Shown piece by piece: positions 37,606 through 47,152 of a stretch of 64,000 nt of DNA (positions are counted from its first letter, which is position 1; the number at the start of each line of letters is the position of its first letter). The notes under the pieces were generated by a model that worked only from the letters and a program-made list of their open reading frames with translations, was not told the origin of the DNA and made no database searches. The position numbers were made by a program, and so were the translations under genes. This stretch comes from Alkalibacterium sp. MB6 (GTDB lineage Bacteria > Bacillota > Bacilli > Lactobacillales > Carnobacteriaceae_A), in contig NZ_PREX01000010.1 in the NCBI RefSeq assembly GCF_009935905.1, forward strand, positions 1 to 64,000. The letters are read 5' to 3'.

Positions 37606-38085
37606 CTATTTCGACTTATATTCCATTCTCTTTTCAATTGAAATCAATCGACTGCGGTTAAATCGTTGAATAATAATGAAAGGGACATTAACGATTAAAG
37701 CATACGCGATCATAACCCAACCTGCCCAAGGTGGATTCCATAAGAAAAAGAAGGGTGCAGGCACCATCAGTAGCCAATGGGTCAATTCTGCTCTCTTCGT
37801 TTCTTTAATAAACAACCTCACCGAGTCTAATCCTTTATTAGGTAGTGTTTTCTTTTTATAGCCCACATTAAATAAGCTGGCACCGTCTGGTAGACGATCT
37901 TTCCACCGATTAACCCGGGTATATTTTTTCCAAAACTTCCCTTTTTCTTCAATTTTTCTCTCTTTAAATAGAGCGTTTGACCAATGACCGGATAAGAAAA
38001 ATGAATCCGGCAGTAATAGTAGACCAAAAGAAATAGAAAAATGGAAAAATAACCACGCCATAACATTATAAAAAAGTAGTGCCAC
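37606..38085 (-). CDS. crtO: CrtO-like carotenoid glycoside acyltransferase
   Basis: The 159-residue membrane protein resembles staphylococcal CrtO, which acylates glycosyl-diaponeurosporenoate in staphyloxanthin synthesis. It has KGKFWKKYTRVNRWKDRLPDG, ETKRAELTHWLL and NVPFIIIQRFNRSRL, blocks I recall as conserved in CrtO, and two or three membrane segments. The GTG at 38085 has AAGAAGG eight bases upstream; the earlier GTG overlaps that site. It closes the crtM-crtN cluster, but no crtP or crtQ is visible. Confidence 0.75.
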   Translation of the reverse strand: MALLFYNVMAWLFFHFSISFGLLLLPDSFFLSGHWSNALFKERKIEEKGKFWKKYTRVNRWKDRLPDGASLFNVGYKKKTLPNKGLDSVRLFIKETKRAELTHWLLMVPAPFFFLWNPPWAGWVMIAYALIVNVPFIIIQRFNRSRLISIEKRMEYKSK

Positions 38086-38137
38086 ACCATTCACCTTCTT
38101 TACACTATCATACTATACTATCTCTCATATCCTCTGC

Positions 38138-38234
38138 AAAAATAAACACCCGCCTAAGCAATCGAGAATGAGAATCACACGGTCGGTAACTTGTACGACT
38201 CTCTTTTCACAGATTCATTAGTGGGTGTTTATTT
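38138..38234 (-). terminator. probable terminator of crtMN
   Basis: AAATAAACACCC and GGGTGTTTATTTTT pair on the minus strand around a large, internally structured loop of about 70 bases, downstream of crtN and before the crtO-like gene. Confidence 0.6.
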
Positions 38235-38252
38235 GAGACAGTCACTTAACAC

Positions 38253-39764
38253 TTAGTCTTTCTTATCTTCTTCCGTGATCAGTTGATCAACTTGTTGGCC
38301 GCTCAATGTCACCATTGGCATGCCTCCTCCAGGATTGACCGATCCGCCGACAAAATAAAGGCCATTAAATAAGTCACTCTTTTTGGGATGCTTAAACCCT
38401 TTATTTTTTTTACGATCCGATACGACGCCATAAATAGCGCCACGATTTGAGTAATACATGCGCTCAATATCAACGGGTGTCCACTGGTCCTCTACAACAA
38501 TATGCTCTCTTAAGTTAGTTAATCCCATATCTTCCAACTTGATTAATACCCGTTCTTTAAAGGCAGCATACTGTTCGTCTGTAAAAGGTTCATCTTGAAT
38601 ATAGGGAATATGAGGCAGTATTTTAATGTTTTCATGTCCAGCAGGAGCCTGACTGGGATCCGTTTTATTGCTGTTTACTAAATAAATAGTTGGATCGTCA
38701 GGTAGCTCATGCTTTTGGAAAACCGTTTTGTAGTTTTCTTCTGAATCATTTGAAAAGAAAAAATTATGATGAGCGAGTTGAGGGTACTCCCTGTTCACTC
38801 CAAGGTGAAGCACGAGTCCCGAAGCGGCAGGTTCGAAAGCTTTTTCCAATTTGTTAATAGTTGATGTGTCAACTGTCATTAATTTACGATAAGTCGGAAT
38901 CACTTCCATATTAGAAACCACTCTGTCGGCAAAGACCTGTTCACCGTTTGCCAATTCAACTCCACTAACCGTGTCTTTTCCGTCTGTTATAATAGCCGTA
39001 ACTTCAGTATTGGTATGTAACTGTACTCCTACTTCTTCAGCCAAGATAATAAGGCCTACACCCAATTTATGCATGCCACCTTCAACATACCAAAGTCCTT
39101 GAGAGTGTTGCACATAAGGCAAGACATTCAAAATAGCCGGGGCGTCATCGGCTGATGAGCCCACATATTTAATAAAGTATTTCAACATATCTCTTAAATG
39201 TGGATTTGACACACGTTTATCAATACCGTCAGACATCGTGTGAGCATAATCAAAATCTTTCATCGCAGAAATAAAGCCGTGTTCACTCAAAATCTCTTTC
39301 ATTGTGTCGAGACCTTTATTGAAATAGCCTTCTTCTGTCTTATCATATAATTTTTTTGCGTACTCTAAAAACGTTTGGTATTCTTTTATATCTTTTGAAG
39401 TTAATGATTCGTTTTTTTCATCCATGTCCTTTAAATCATTGTACAAATCAAGGACTGTTCCATCTGTGAAAAAGGATCTCCATTCATGATCAAGTCGTTT
39501 AATGGGAACATAATCAGTTAACTTCTTTCCGCTTCTTTCGAATAAACGGTCAAAAATATGCGGCATGGTTAAAATAGACGGTCCCAAGTCAAATCCAAAG
39601 CCATCTTTTTCCAATCGATTTAACTTTCCACCTAAATGGTCATTCTTTTCAAATACACTGACACCGTAGCCGCTTTGAGCCAAAGAAATAGCGGCAGACA
39701 GGCCACCAAGTCCTCCTCCAATGACGACGATTGTCCCTTTTTCCAGTTTATCAATTGCTGTCAT
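38253..39764 (-). CDS. crtN: dehydrosqualene (diapophytoene) desaturase
   Basis: CrtN introduces double bonds into 4,4'-diapophytoene to give diaponeurosporene. The 503-residue FAD protein has the N-terminal dinucleotide motif [13 protein letters not shown], the E-rich second strand ([11 protein letters not shown]), and the C-terminal [20 protein letters not shown] signature of phytoene desaturases. It lies 54 bases downstream of crtM. A GGAG site precedes the ATG. Confidence 0.93.
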   Translation of the reverse strand: MTAIDKLEKGTIVVIGGGLGGLSAAISLAQSGYGVSVFEKNDHLGGKLNRLEKDGFGFDLGPSILTMPHIFDRLFERSGKKLTDYVPIKRLDHEWRSFFTDGTVLDLYNDLKDMDEKNESLTSKDIKEYQTFLEYAKKLYDKTEEGYFNKGLDTMKEILSEHGFISAMKDFDYAHTMSDGIDKRVSNPHLRDMLKYFIKYVGSSADDAPAILNVLPYVQHSQGLWYVEGGMHKLGVGLIILAEEVGVQLHTNTEVTAIITDGKDTVSGVELANGEQVFADRVVSNMEVIPTYRKLMTVDTSTINKLEKAFEPAASGLVLHLGVNREYPQLAHHNFFFSNDSEENYKTVFQKHELPDDPTIYLVNSNKTDPSQAPAGHENIKILPHIPYIQDEPFTDEQYAAFKERVLIKLEDMGLTNLREHIVVEDQWTPVDIERMYYSNRGAIYGVVSDRKKNKGFKHPKKSDLFNGLYFVGGSVNPGGGMPMVTLSGQQVDQLITEEDKKD

Positions 39765-39818
39765 TCACGCTTCGCTCCACTCTTTGTCTGTCTTTACTAA
39801 CTATTTAAAAAGGCATCG

Positions 39819-40694
39819 TTATTTAGATAAAACCATTTTGGTTTCATTATATAACGCCATCTTTTTTCTAGCAGATGTTTGGTTTCTCTTAGAGTAACAA
39901 TCATATGAACTCGTTCTCACCGCATCCAATATACCTCCATACACCTTTGCGGAAAGGAGGACGGGAAATTGGCTATCTTCATCGTAGAGACTGATTGACT
40001 GATTAAACACGTCATACAACGCTTCGGCTCGAGTAGCAAGTGTTTCCCAAATCATTATAAAAGATTCATTGATATGCTGCCCGGCGATATCTTCTTCAGT
40101 ATATCGTTCTTTTTTCATCAACTCTGAAGGTAGATAAATACGATTATTTTTTTGATAATCCTCACCCACATCACGCAAAATATTGGTTAGCTGCATAGCC
40201 ACACCTAAAGCAACGGCTTCGTCTTTTAATGTGTGATGATTCTTTGAAGCGATAATAGGTAGAAGCATCAAACCAACTGAACCGGCTACATAATAGCTGT
40301 AGGTTTCTAAGTCCTCTAGTGTAGCAGACTGTTTAAAATAGTAATCCATCTCCTGACCTTTTAATTGGTCATAAAAAGGTTGGATACTCATGTCATAACG
40401 ATTGAATACATCACGCAAGGCTCGCAATATAGGATGATCTGATTCATTTCCTGCTTCGAATTTATTTAATTCTTCAGTCATGTAAGTTAACGCTTTTTCT
40501 TGATCTTCTCGGCTTACAGCTTCGTCAATACTGTCATCAGCCAATCGGCAGAAGGCATATATCGCATAGACAGCTTGAGCTTTTTCTTTGGGTAACTTTG
40601 AAAAGGCAAAATAAAAACTCTTTGAATGTTTTTGTATGATTCTTTCACAATACTGGTAATCGTGTTCCAGACTGGTAGAATGCCGCTGTTTCAT
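39819..40694 (-). CDS. crtM: dehydrosqualene synthase
   Basis: CrtM condenses two farnesyl diphosphates head-to-head into 4,4'-diapophytoene. From ATG at 40694 it has 291 residues, close to staphylococcal CrtM. It has both aspartate-rich motifs (RLADDSIDEA and LTNILRDVGED) and the substrate region KSFYFAFSKLP. An AGGAGG lies 13 bases upstream, longer than usual; an open frame continues 29 codons further up without a better site. Confidence 0.93.
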   Translation of the reverse strand: MKQRHSTSLEHDYQYCERIIQKHSKSFYFAFSKLPKEKAQAVYAIYAFCRLADDSIDEAVSREDQEKALTYMTEELNKFEAGNESDHPILRALRDVFNRYDMSIQPFYDQLKGQEMDYYFKQSATLEDLETYSYYVAGSVGLMLLPIIASKNHHTLKDEAVALGVAMQLTNILRDVGEDYQKNNRIYLPSELMKKERYTEEDIAGQHINESFIMIWETLATRAEALYDVFNQSISLYDEDSQFPVLLSAKVYGGILDAVRTSSYDCYSKRNQTSARKKMALYNETKMVLSK

Positions 40695-41038
40695 TTCGAT
40701 GTTAGTTCCTCCTACTTCAGTATAGTTACGAGTGAACATACTCGTTATCAGGTGTGATTTAGAGTATCTTGATAATACCATATAGATATACAGGATAGTA
40801 GCAGAATAGTTTGCTTTTTTTTGTTAAGAAAGCTAACGTATATTCCGAATGATGGCTGTTAGGCTTGCTTTTCCAAGCATTTTAATTGTGAATTTCCTTA
40901 CTGGTTCACCGTGAAAATGATACGTTTCAATCCCTTCTTTATGTAAAGTGGAGTGACTATAACGACCACGTTTTCATTGATTGTCATCGCTTTCTTTTTA
41001 GGGTAAACTTATCTTATTACTAAGAAAGAAGGGTTATT
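40695..41038. other. intergenic region, crtM / aldo-keto reductase
   Basis: The divergent genes share this 344-bp AT-rich gap. I found no well-spaced promoter pair; a GCTTG/CAAGC hairpin near 40870 has only a weak T-run. No further gene is supported. Confidence 0.35.
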
Positions 41039-41860
41039 ATGTCAACGACTATTCCTACTTACACATTAAATGATGGTTTGCAGGTTCCCGCTATTGGGTT
41101 TGGCACCGATCGGTTAAAAGGAGCAAAAGGCGTTTTATCCATACGTCAAGCCCTAACGAATGGTTACCGTTTTTTAGACACAGCTTATAACTACGAAAAC
41201 GAAGCGACGGTTGGTGTGGCTTTGAGAGAAAGCGGACTGAACAGGCAAGAGGTTATGATTTCCTCTAAACTTCCTGAACGATACCATGCTTATGACCTTG
41301 CCATACCTGCTATTCAAGAATCTCTTTACCGTGCAGGGCTTGATTATTACGATGTATACTTGATTCATTGGCCAGACCCCAAGCAGGATAAATACGTGGA
41401 GGCTTGGCAAGCACTTATTGATGCCAAGCGGTTCGGACTCATTCGTTCCATTGGGGTATCAAACTTCCACCCTGATCAATTGAAACGATTAGTAGATGAA
41501 ACCGGTGTGGTTCCGAGTCTCAATCAAATTCAAACGCATCCTTATTATATTCAAGACAAGTTAATTAAAGCAAATAATGAGCATAGTATATTGACTCAAT
41601 CATGGAGTCCATTGGGCGCTCGCATGGCAGATGATTTATTGGAAAAAGAATCGATTAAAGTTATTGGGGACAAATACGGCAAATCGATTGGCCAAGTTAT
41701 CTTGAGGTGGCATGTTCAAAATGGCTTTATGCCCATCCCAAGATCCAGTTCACCTGTTAGACAAAAAGACAATATTTCCATATTTGATTTTGAACTGACA
41801 GATGAAGACATGTCGTTATTGTCTTCTATGGCTAAACCAGATGGCGACATTTTTGGTTAA
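41039..41860 (+). CDS. aldo/keto reductase
   Basis: This 273-residue NADPH-dependent reductase is of the diketogulonate/glyoxal reductase (AKR5-like) type. The catalytic tetrad is present: Asp47 and Tyr52 (LDTAYNYENE), Lys77 (SSKLPE) and His110 (YLIHWPDP). The C-terminal motif PIPRSSSPVR binds the NADPH phosphate. AAGAAGGG precedes the ATG. Confidence 0.9.
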   Translation: MSTTIPTYTLNDGLQVPAIGFGTDRLKGAKGVLSIRQALTNGYRFLDTAYNYENEATVGVALRESGLNRQEVMISSKLPERYHAYDLAIPAIQESLYRAGLDYYDVYLIHWPDPKQDKYVEAWQALIDAKRFGLIRSIGVSNFHPDQLKRLVDETGVVPSLNQIQTHPYYIQDKLIKANNEHSILTQSWSPLGARMADDLLEKESIKVIGDKYGKSIGQVILRWHVQNGFMPIPRSSSPVRQKDNISIFDFELTDEDMSLLSSMAKPDGDIFG

Positions 41861-41909
41861 CTAACTAACCCTCTTGCCCATTCTAAAGTGGACAAGAGGG
41901 TTAGTTTTT
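41859..41909. terminator. bidirectional terminator, AKR / PspC
   Basis: AACTAACCCTCTTG pairs with CAAGAGGGTTAGTTTTT. It overlaps the stop codons of both convergent genes. Confidence 0.88.
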
Positions 41910-42081
41910 ATTCTTCTGGGATGATCATCGCTAAAATAATGTACAGAAATATGCCAGGGGGTAATAAAATATACAATAATCGGATAGCCGTAGATGACAA
42001 CCCAAAGTATTCAGCCATTCCTCCACATACGCCTGCAAAAATCCGGTCATGTCTCGATCGTCTCAACTTCTTTTGATTCAT
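41908..42081 (-). CDS. PspC-domain mini-protein, 57 residues
   Basis: This is a small membrane protein below the usual 60-residue ORF cutoff. It begins MNQKKLRRSRHDRIFAGVCG, continues GMAEYFGLSSTAIRLLYILL, and has one transmembrane helix near the C-terminus. RHDRIFAGVCGGMAEYFG is the PspC signature. PspC proteins take part in envelope-stress sensing in some bacteria; in Firmicutes the role of the solo domain is not settled. AAAAGGAGG precedes the ATG by six bases. Confidence 0.85.
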   Translation of the reverse strand: MNQKKLRRSRHDRIFAGVCGGMAEYFGLSSTAIRLLYILLPPGIFLYIILAMIIPEE

Positions 42082-42265
42082 ATTCTTTCCTCCTTTTCAT
42101 TACCTTTTTGATACCCTGATTATACAACTGACGCTAGATGAAGTACAAGGATTGTATTCATGATTCAGCTAGTCTTCTTTCATTCCTATAAGTATATTTT
42201 ATAGCTTTTTTTACAAAATGCGATACACTCTTACTATCACGTAGTTAAAGGAGCTGCATTAGCTG

Positions 42266-42988
42266 ATGGGGGTATCATTCTTTCTCGTTAGTGGTTTCGT
42301 TATTATTCACTTTTTTTCCAAATATATTTCGTTTCCCAAGCATATTGTCAGACGGTTTGTTTCATTTTCTGCCGGTGTGGGTGTCGCTTATATTTTCATT
42401 CATCTCTGGCCACAGGTGGCTGTGACTCAATCTGAGGCGATGGAGACCTTTGACTGGTTAAACGAACATGTTCTCCAATATGCTCTTTATTTAATCGCGC
42501 TAGCGGGCTTAATCATCTCTTATACCTTAGACAGACTAATCGCTCGGGCTCATGCACAGGATGAAAAAGAAAATCCAGATAAACTCGATTCTGCTCTTTT
42601 TAAATCTCAAATGGGATTCTTTGCTGTCTATAATGCGATGATCGGTTACCTTATCGTTCAGTATGCCAATACAGATACGAATATTTATATCTTCTTTATC
42701 GCTTTTGCTCTTCATTTTTTTACAAACGATTGGGGGCTGAGGCATCATCATGAAAGTATTTATGATAAATATGGCAGATGGCTTTTATCAGGAAGTATTA
42801 TTGTAGGCTATGTTATTGCTTTATTCACTGACTTTCCGGATTATTTTATAGGGAGTGTCGAATCCTTCATAACAGGTGCGATGACTCTCAATATCATTAA
42901 ACACGAACTGCCATCAGAGCGAAATGGGAATCTAGAAGGCTTTCTAGTTGGAGTTGTTAGTGCCGCAGTGCTTTTTACTTTGTTGTAG
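42266..42988 (+). CDS. multi-spanning membrane protein, ZIP-like
   Basis: The 240-residue protein has seven or eight predicted membrane helices. Helix positions of metal ligands resemble the ZIP family: HLWPQV in an early helix, ALHFFTNDWGLRHHHES in place of the ZIP HNxxDG, and KHELPSE in place of HExPHE. The match is loose, so metal transport is inference. AAAGGAG lies 12 bases upstream of the ATG, longer than normal. Confidence 0.5.
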   Translation: MGVSFFLVSGFVIIHFFSKYISFPKHIVRRFVSFSAGVGVAYIFIHLWPQVAVTQSEAMETFDWLNEHVLQYALYLIALAGLIISYTLDRLIARAHAQDEKENPDKLDSALFKSQMGFFAVYNAMIGYLIVQYANTDTNIYIFFIAFALHFFTNDWGLRHHHESIYDKYGRWLLSGSIIVGYVIALFTDFPDYFIGSVESFITGAMTLNIIKHELPSERNGNLEGFLVGVVSAAVLFTLL

Positions 42989-43062
42989 AAGATTTGTTAG
43001 CATTCTGTATGATTTCCATTCTTTCCCCTTCGAATCTATGACCAACACTACTTGACACAGAG

Positions 43063-43111
43063 AAAAAAATCCCGAAAATCAGGACTGAAACCTGACTCTC
43101 GGGATTTTTCT
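43063..43111. terminator. bidirectional terminator
   Basis: AAAAAATCCCGA pairs with TCGGGATTTTT around an inner TCAGG/CCTGA stem, between the ZIP-like and thiolase genes. Confidence 0.88.
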
Positions 43112-44322
43112 TATGCTTCTGGGTTTTTAACTAATACAGCTACGCCCATGCCTCCACCGATACATAAGGAAGCGAGGCCGTACTTGAAACCACGTTTTTT
43201 CATGATATGAATAAGTGACACCAACACTCGGTTGCCACTTGCTCCAATCGGATGGCCCAATGCAATGGCTCCTCCGTTTAAGTTGCTGCGTTCGAGTAAA
43301 TACTCTTTACTTACTCCAAACTCATCTGAAATTTCTTTAAAAACGCCTAAACTTTGAGAAGCGAATGCTTCATTTAATTCAAAAACATCAATGTCTTTAA
43401 AGTCAATATCAGCGCGTTTAATGGCTTGTTTGATAGCCGGTGTCGGACCTAATCCCATTACAGAGGGATCGACTCCACCTTGACCAATGGCCACGATTTC
43501 GACTAATGGCGTCAAGCCGGCTTCTTTCATATAGTCTTCGCTGACAACTAAGGTTGCACTTGCTCCGTCATTAATGCCTGATGCGTTACCTGCTGTCACT
43601 GAACCGTCTTTTTTAAAGGCAGGTCTTAACGAGTTTAATTTTTCTTCCGTTGTTTTACGGTTAGGGTATTCGTCCTTATCCACGATAACCGTTTCTCTAC
43701 GGACCTTCGTTTCAACCGGAACGATTTCATCATCAAAGTCACCACTGTCAATGGCTTTTATAGCACGTTGCTGAGAATTAAAGGCATAGGCGTCTTGATC
43801 TTCTCTAGAAATGCCGTACAATTCCACGATATTCTCGGCCGTCACGCCCATATGGTACCCTTCAAAGGCATCCGTCAATCCATCATCCAGCATATGGTCG
43901 CCAACTTGGTAACCGCCCATCTTATGGCCGGTTCGAGTCTTTCCAGGTATCAAATAAGGGGCTTGACTCATGGATTCTACTCCACCAGCAATAACCGCTT
44001 GGTATTCTCCACCTCTAATACCCAAGTAAGCATTCATGACTGTTTTCAATCCACTTCCGCATACCATGTTTAAGGAATAAGCAGGCACGCGTGCACTTAC
44101 TCCTGCTTTAATGGCAGCTTGTCTAGCCACTCCTTGGCCTTGTCCGGCTGGCAATACATTCCCTAATACGACCTCGTCAAGGTTTTCTGGATTAATACCA
44201 CATTCTTCAATGATTCCTTTAATAGCGTAACTTCCTAAATCTGAAGCTGATACATCTTTTAATGCGCCTAAAAATGATCCGATTGGTGTCCGTTTAGCTG
44301 CGGCAATAAATACTTTATTCAT
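43111..44322 (-). CDS. acetyl-CoA C-acetyltransferase (thiolase)
   Basis: The enzyme interconverts two acetyl-CoA and acetoacetyl-CoA, the entry to the mevalonate pathway. The 403-residue protein has the acyl-enzyme Cys88 (NMVCGSGLKTV), GHPIGASG with the active-site His, and the second Cys in SLCIGGGMG. ATG at 44322 is preferred to the adjacent upstream TTG because GGGAG lies six bases before it. It is not linked to other mevalonate genes here. Confidence 0.92.
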   Translation of the reverse strand: MNKVFIAAAKRTPIGSFLGALKDVSASDLGSYAIKGIIEECGINPENLDEVVLGNVLPAGQGQGVARQAAIKAGVSARVPAYSLNMVCGSGLKTVMNAYLGIRGGEYQAVIAGGVESMSQAPYLIPGKTRTGHKMGGYQVGDHMLDDGLTDAFEGYHMGVTAENIVELYGISREDQDAYAFNSQQRAIKAIDSGDFDDEIVPVETKVRRETVIVDKDEYPNRKTTEEKLNSLRPAFKKDGSVTAGNASGINDGASATLVVSEDYMKEAGLTPLVEIVAIGQGGVDPSVMGLGPTPAIKQAIKRADIDFKDIDVFELNEAFASQSLGVFKEISDEFGVSKEYLLERSNLNGGAIALGHPIGASGNRVLVSLIHIMKKRGFKYGLASLCIGGGMGVAVLVKNPEA

Positions 44323-44487
44323 CAACGTCTCCCTTACCCCATTTCACTATTCATGCGTTTAAACTAACATGTCATACGTACTTATACTTCTATTTTAAAG
44401 AAGTAATGGGGGATGTAAAGACATCCGTCAAAACTTTGACAATTCTTAATCTTTCGACGTCGACTAGTCATTTATTATTGATTCTTT

Positions 44488-45339
44488 TTATTCAGTTACC
44501 GGTAAGACAGCACCGCTCCATGTTTCTAAAATAAATTCTTGTGTCTCTTCCGATCTTAATACCTCTACTAAACGATCAATTAACTCATTGCCTTCGTCTT
44601 CTGAACGGACGGCAATGATGTTGGCATAAGGGGAGGCTTCGTTTTCTAGAGCGATAGCATCGTCGATTGGGCTGATATCATTGTCAACGGCGAAGTTTGA
44701 GTTAATAAAGAAGACATCTCCTTCGTCTTGTGCATATAAAGTAGGCAATAAGGCGGGATCATATTCGTATTCAAATTGTAAATTCAGTTCGTTTTCGACA
44801 ATGTCATCATACGTGGCATCAGTTAATTCGACAGCGTCATCCACTGTAATCAAACCAGCTTCTTGAAGAATACTTAAGACACGACCGTGGTCTGCCACAC
44901 TATTACTGGTTAATATGGTTGCATTTTCTGGCAAATCACTTAAGTCCTCATGGCGGTTAGAATACGCACCCAGTGGTTCCAAATGAATCGAACCTGCATT
45001 AGCAAAATCATAATCATTTTCTTCAACTTGACGATTGAAATAAGGTATATGCTGGAAGTAGTTTGCATCCAAATCCCCATCTGATAAGGCTAAGTTAGGA
45101 ATAACATAGTCCGTGTACGTTTCAATGACTAAGTCAATCCCTTCTTCTGCCAAAGTGGGTTTTACAAATTCCAAAATTTCCGCATGTGGAACGTTTGAAG
45201 CGCCGACTGTCAGTGTCTCTGTCGTTTCTTCAGTGCCTGTTGAAGCTGTTTCTTCCTGATTTGAATTCGTTTCTTCTGCCCCGCAGGCTCCTAATACCAA
45301 TGCTGTTCCCAATACTAAAAATCCTCTTAATTTTTTCAT
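44488..45339 (-). CDS. metQ: methionine ABC transporter, substrate-binding lipoprotein
   Basis: The 283-residue NlpA-family lipoprotein has the lipobox VLGAC (Cys19) and a binding domain with VGASNVPHAEILEFV, DANYFQHIPYF and a C-terminal SGAVLPVTE. It delivers methionine to MetNI and ends the metNIQ operon. Confidence 0.93.
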   Translation of the reverse strand: MKKLRGFLVLGTALVLGACGAEETNSNQEETASTGTEETTETLTVGASNVPHAEILEFVKPTLAEEGIDLVIETYTDYVIPNLALSDGDLDANYFQHIPYFNRQVEENDYDFANAGSIHLEPLGAYSNRHEDLSDLPENATILTSNSVADHGRVLSILQEAGLITVDDAVELTDATYDDIVENELNLQFEYEYDPALLPTLYAQDEGDVFFINSNFAVDNDISPIDDAIALENEASPYANIIAVRSEDEGNELIDRLVEVLRSEETQEFILETWSGAVLPVTE

Positions 45340-45369
45340 CTTTTTTCTCCTCCTATTTGTTCTTGCTCT

Positions 45370-46083
45370 TTATCTTTTATCAATGCGCGACACCCATAAG
45401 TCCCCGACAAATTGGATGGCAAACACAATAACTAATATGATGGCCGTTGCGACCAGCGTAACGGTCGGACGGCTCCGTTGAAACCCTTCAAGGTAGGCTA
45501 GATTCCCTAGACCTCCTGCTCCAATAACACCTGCCATGGCGGTGTAGCCAACCAGAGCTATGGCTGTTACCGTAATTCCAGCTGCAATGGATGGCATACT
45601 TTCTGGTAAATATACTTACCAAATGATTTCCCATTTGCTGGCTCCCATTGCTTCGGCTGCCTCAATGACCCCTTTATCCACTTCTCTCAAACCCGTTTCT
45701 ACAAGCCGTCCGTAAAAAGGAGCAGCCGCCAAAATGAGTGCGGGCAGCCCAGCTGACGGACCGGTCATTGTATTCAGCAACGCTTTTGTAAAGGGAATGA
45801 GAAGGACAATCAAAATGATAAACGGGATGGATCGAAACACATTGACTAGTAAAGCAACGGTTCGATTCAATGCTATAGCCCAAATGGACTGGCTGTTTCG
45901 CGTTTCAAATAACAGTAATCCTAAGGCTATCCCTAAAAAGAAAACGACAGTAACTGATATAGCTGTCATGTATAAGGTCTGATTGGTAGCGGTCCACACT
46001 CTTTCCCAATTCACGCTACTAAAATTTGTATAGTCTGCAAGGAGTGAGCCCAAAGCAGGGGTAACATGATTAATTGCGATCAT
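45370..46083 (-). pseudogene. metI: methionine ABC permease MetI, interrupted by in-frame stop
   Basis: The full 237-codon frame encodes the expected MetI permease with five membrane segments and the EAA-like loop GVIEAAEAMGASKWEIIW. Codon 156 (45616-45618) is TAA exactly where family members usually carry Lys (IIW-K-VYLPES). The frame continues without shift through VYLPESMPSIAAG to the normal end. A single A-to-T change would create this stop. The downstream ATG at 45597 could start only the last 75 residues. It is either a recent loss of function, a sequencing error, or readthrough. The start overlaps metN by 14 bp. Confidence 0.88.
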
Positions 46084-47110
46084 ACTGCTTTAGCACCTCC
46101 ACTTCTACAGGATACGTGCTGAATAGTCTCAAAGCTTCTTCTCTTTTTTCTTTATCCCCTAGCAGTTGAACCACAAGCGTACCCATCGCTACATCTTTCG
46201 TGGACTGAATCGAGCCATGAATGATATTAATATCTATACCGCATTGTCGACTGACCGTTGTAATCATCGGTGTGCCCACACTGCCGCCTTGAAACAGGAG
46301 GTGAACAATATCGCCATCAGAATAGCTTTGCTGAATATCTTTTAGCGCAGCCGCCATTTCTTTACTGTCCACTTCCTGGTCTTGTTTGACAAAGCGTTTG
46401 GTGACGGGATGTTGCGGGTGTTTGAATACAGATAAGACAGAGCCTTCTTCAACTATTTCCCCTTGATTCATTACAGCAACCCGGTCACAGATTTTTCTGA
46501 CTACTTCCATTTCGTGAGTGATTAGAACAATTGTCACATTAAATTCTTTCTTCACTTTAACAAGTAAGTCAAGCACTTCATCAGTCGTTTCCGGATCCAG
46601 TGCACTTGTTGCTTCGTCACATAGCAACACTTTTGGGTTGTTTGCCAAAGCTCGGGCAATACCGACTCGTTGCTTTTCACCGCCTGATAATTGTGCAGGA
46701 TAAGCGTCTTCTTTACCTTGAAGGCCAACTAAATCTATGAGTTCTTGTGCTCTATTCCGCCGCGCTTGTAGACCGACGCCAGCAATTTCAAGCGGGAAGC
46801 AGATGTTTTCCACAACGGTTCGACTCCACAGTAAGTTGAAATGCTGAAAAATCATCCCCATCGACTGACGCTCTTTTCGAATCGTGCGGCGTTTCATTGT
46901 AGAGAGTTCTTTATCATCAACCCTGACTAGGCCTGAACTGGGTTGTTCCAACCCGTTAATCATTCTCAGCAAGGCACTCTTTCCTGCACCGGAATACCCG
47001 ACGATTCCGAATATTTCTCCTCTTTCTATCGTTAAATTGACATCTTTGACTGCTTGAAAGGATTCATTTTTGCTTTCAAATCGTTTGGCTACTTTCTCTA
47101 AACTAATCAT
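46070..47110 (-). CDS. metN: methionine ABC transporter ATPase
   Basis: The 346-residue ATPase has Walker A GYSGAGKS, Q-loop, ABC signature LSGGEKQRVGIARAL, Walker B VLLCDEATSALDP, and a C-terminal NIL regulatory domain (about 270-346). It powers uptake of methionine with MetI and MetQ. It is the first gene of the operon, behind a Met T-box. Confidence 0.95.
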   Translation of the reverse strand: MISLEKVAKRFESKNESFQAVKDVNLTIERGEIFGIVGYSGAGKSALLRMINGLEQPSSGLVRVDDKELSTMKRRTIRKERQSMGMIFQHFNLLWSRTVVENICFPLEIAGVGLQARRNRAQELIDLVGLQGKEDAYPAQLSGGEKQRVGIARALANNPKVLLCDEATSALDPETTDEVLDLLVKVKKEFNVTIVLITHEMEVVRKICDRVAVMNQGEIVEEGSVLSVFKHPQHPVTKRFVKQDQEVDSKEMAAALKDIQQSYSDGDIVHLLFQGGSVGTPMITTVSRQCGIDINIIHGSIQSTKDVAMGTLVVQLLGDKEKREEALRLFSTYPVEVEVLKQYDRN

Positions 47111-47152
47111 GTCAGTTACCCCTCCTTTATATGATTCTTAGTCTTTTGAGCA

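Noticed and set aside
37827-38090. 87-residue frame overlapping the CrtO-like gene start
   Set aside because: It is a frame-shifted shadow; the CrtO-like frame has the family motifs and a better-spaced ribosome site.
43111-44322. Thiolase as part of the carotenoid cluster
   Set aside because: It is about 2.4 kb from crtM, separated by three unrelated genes and terminators; a metabolic link through mevalonate is possible but not shown.
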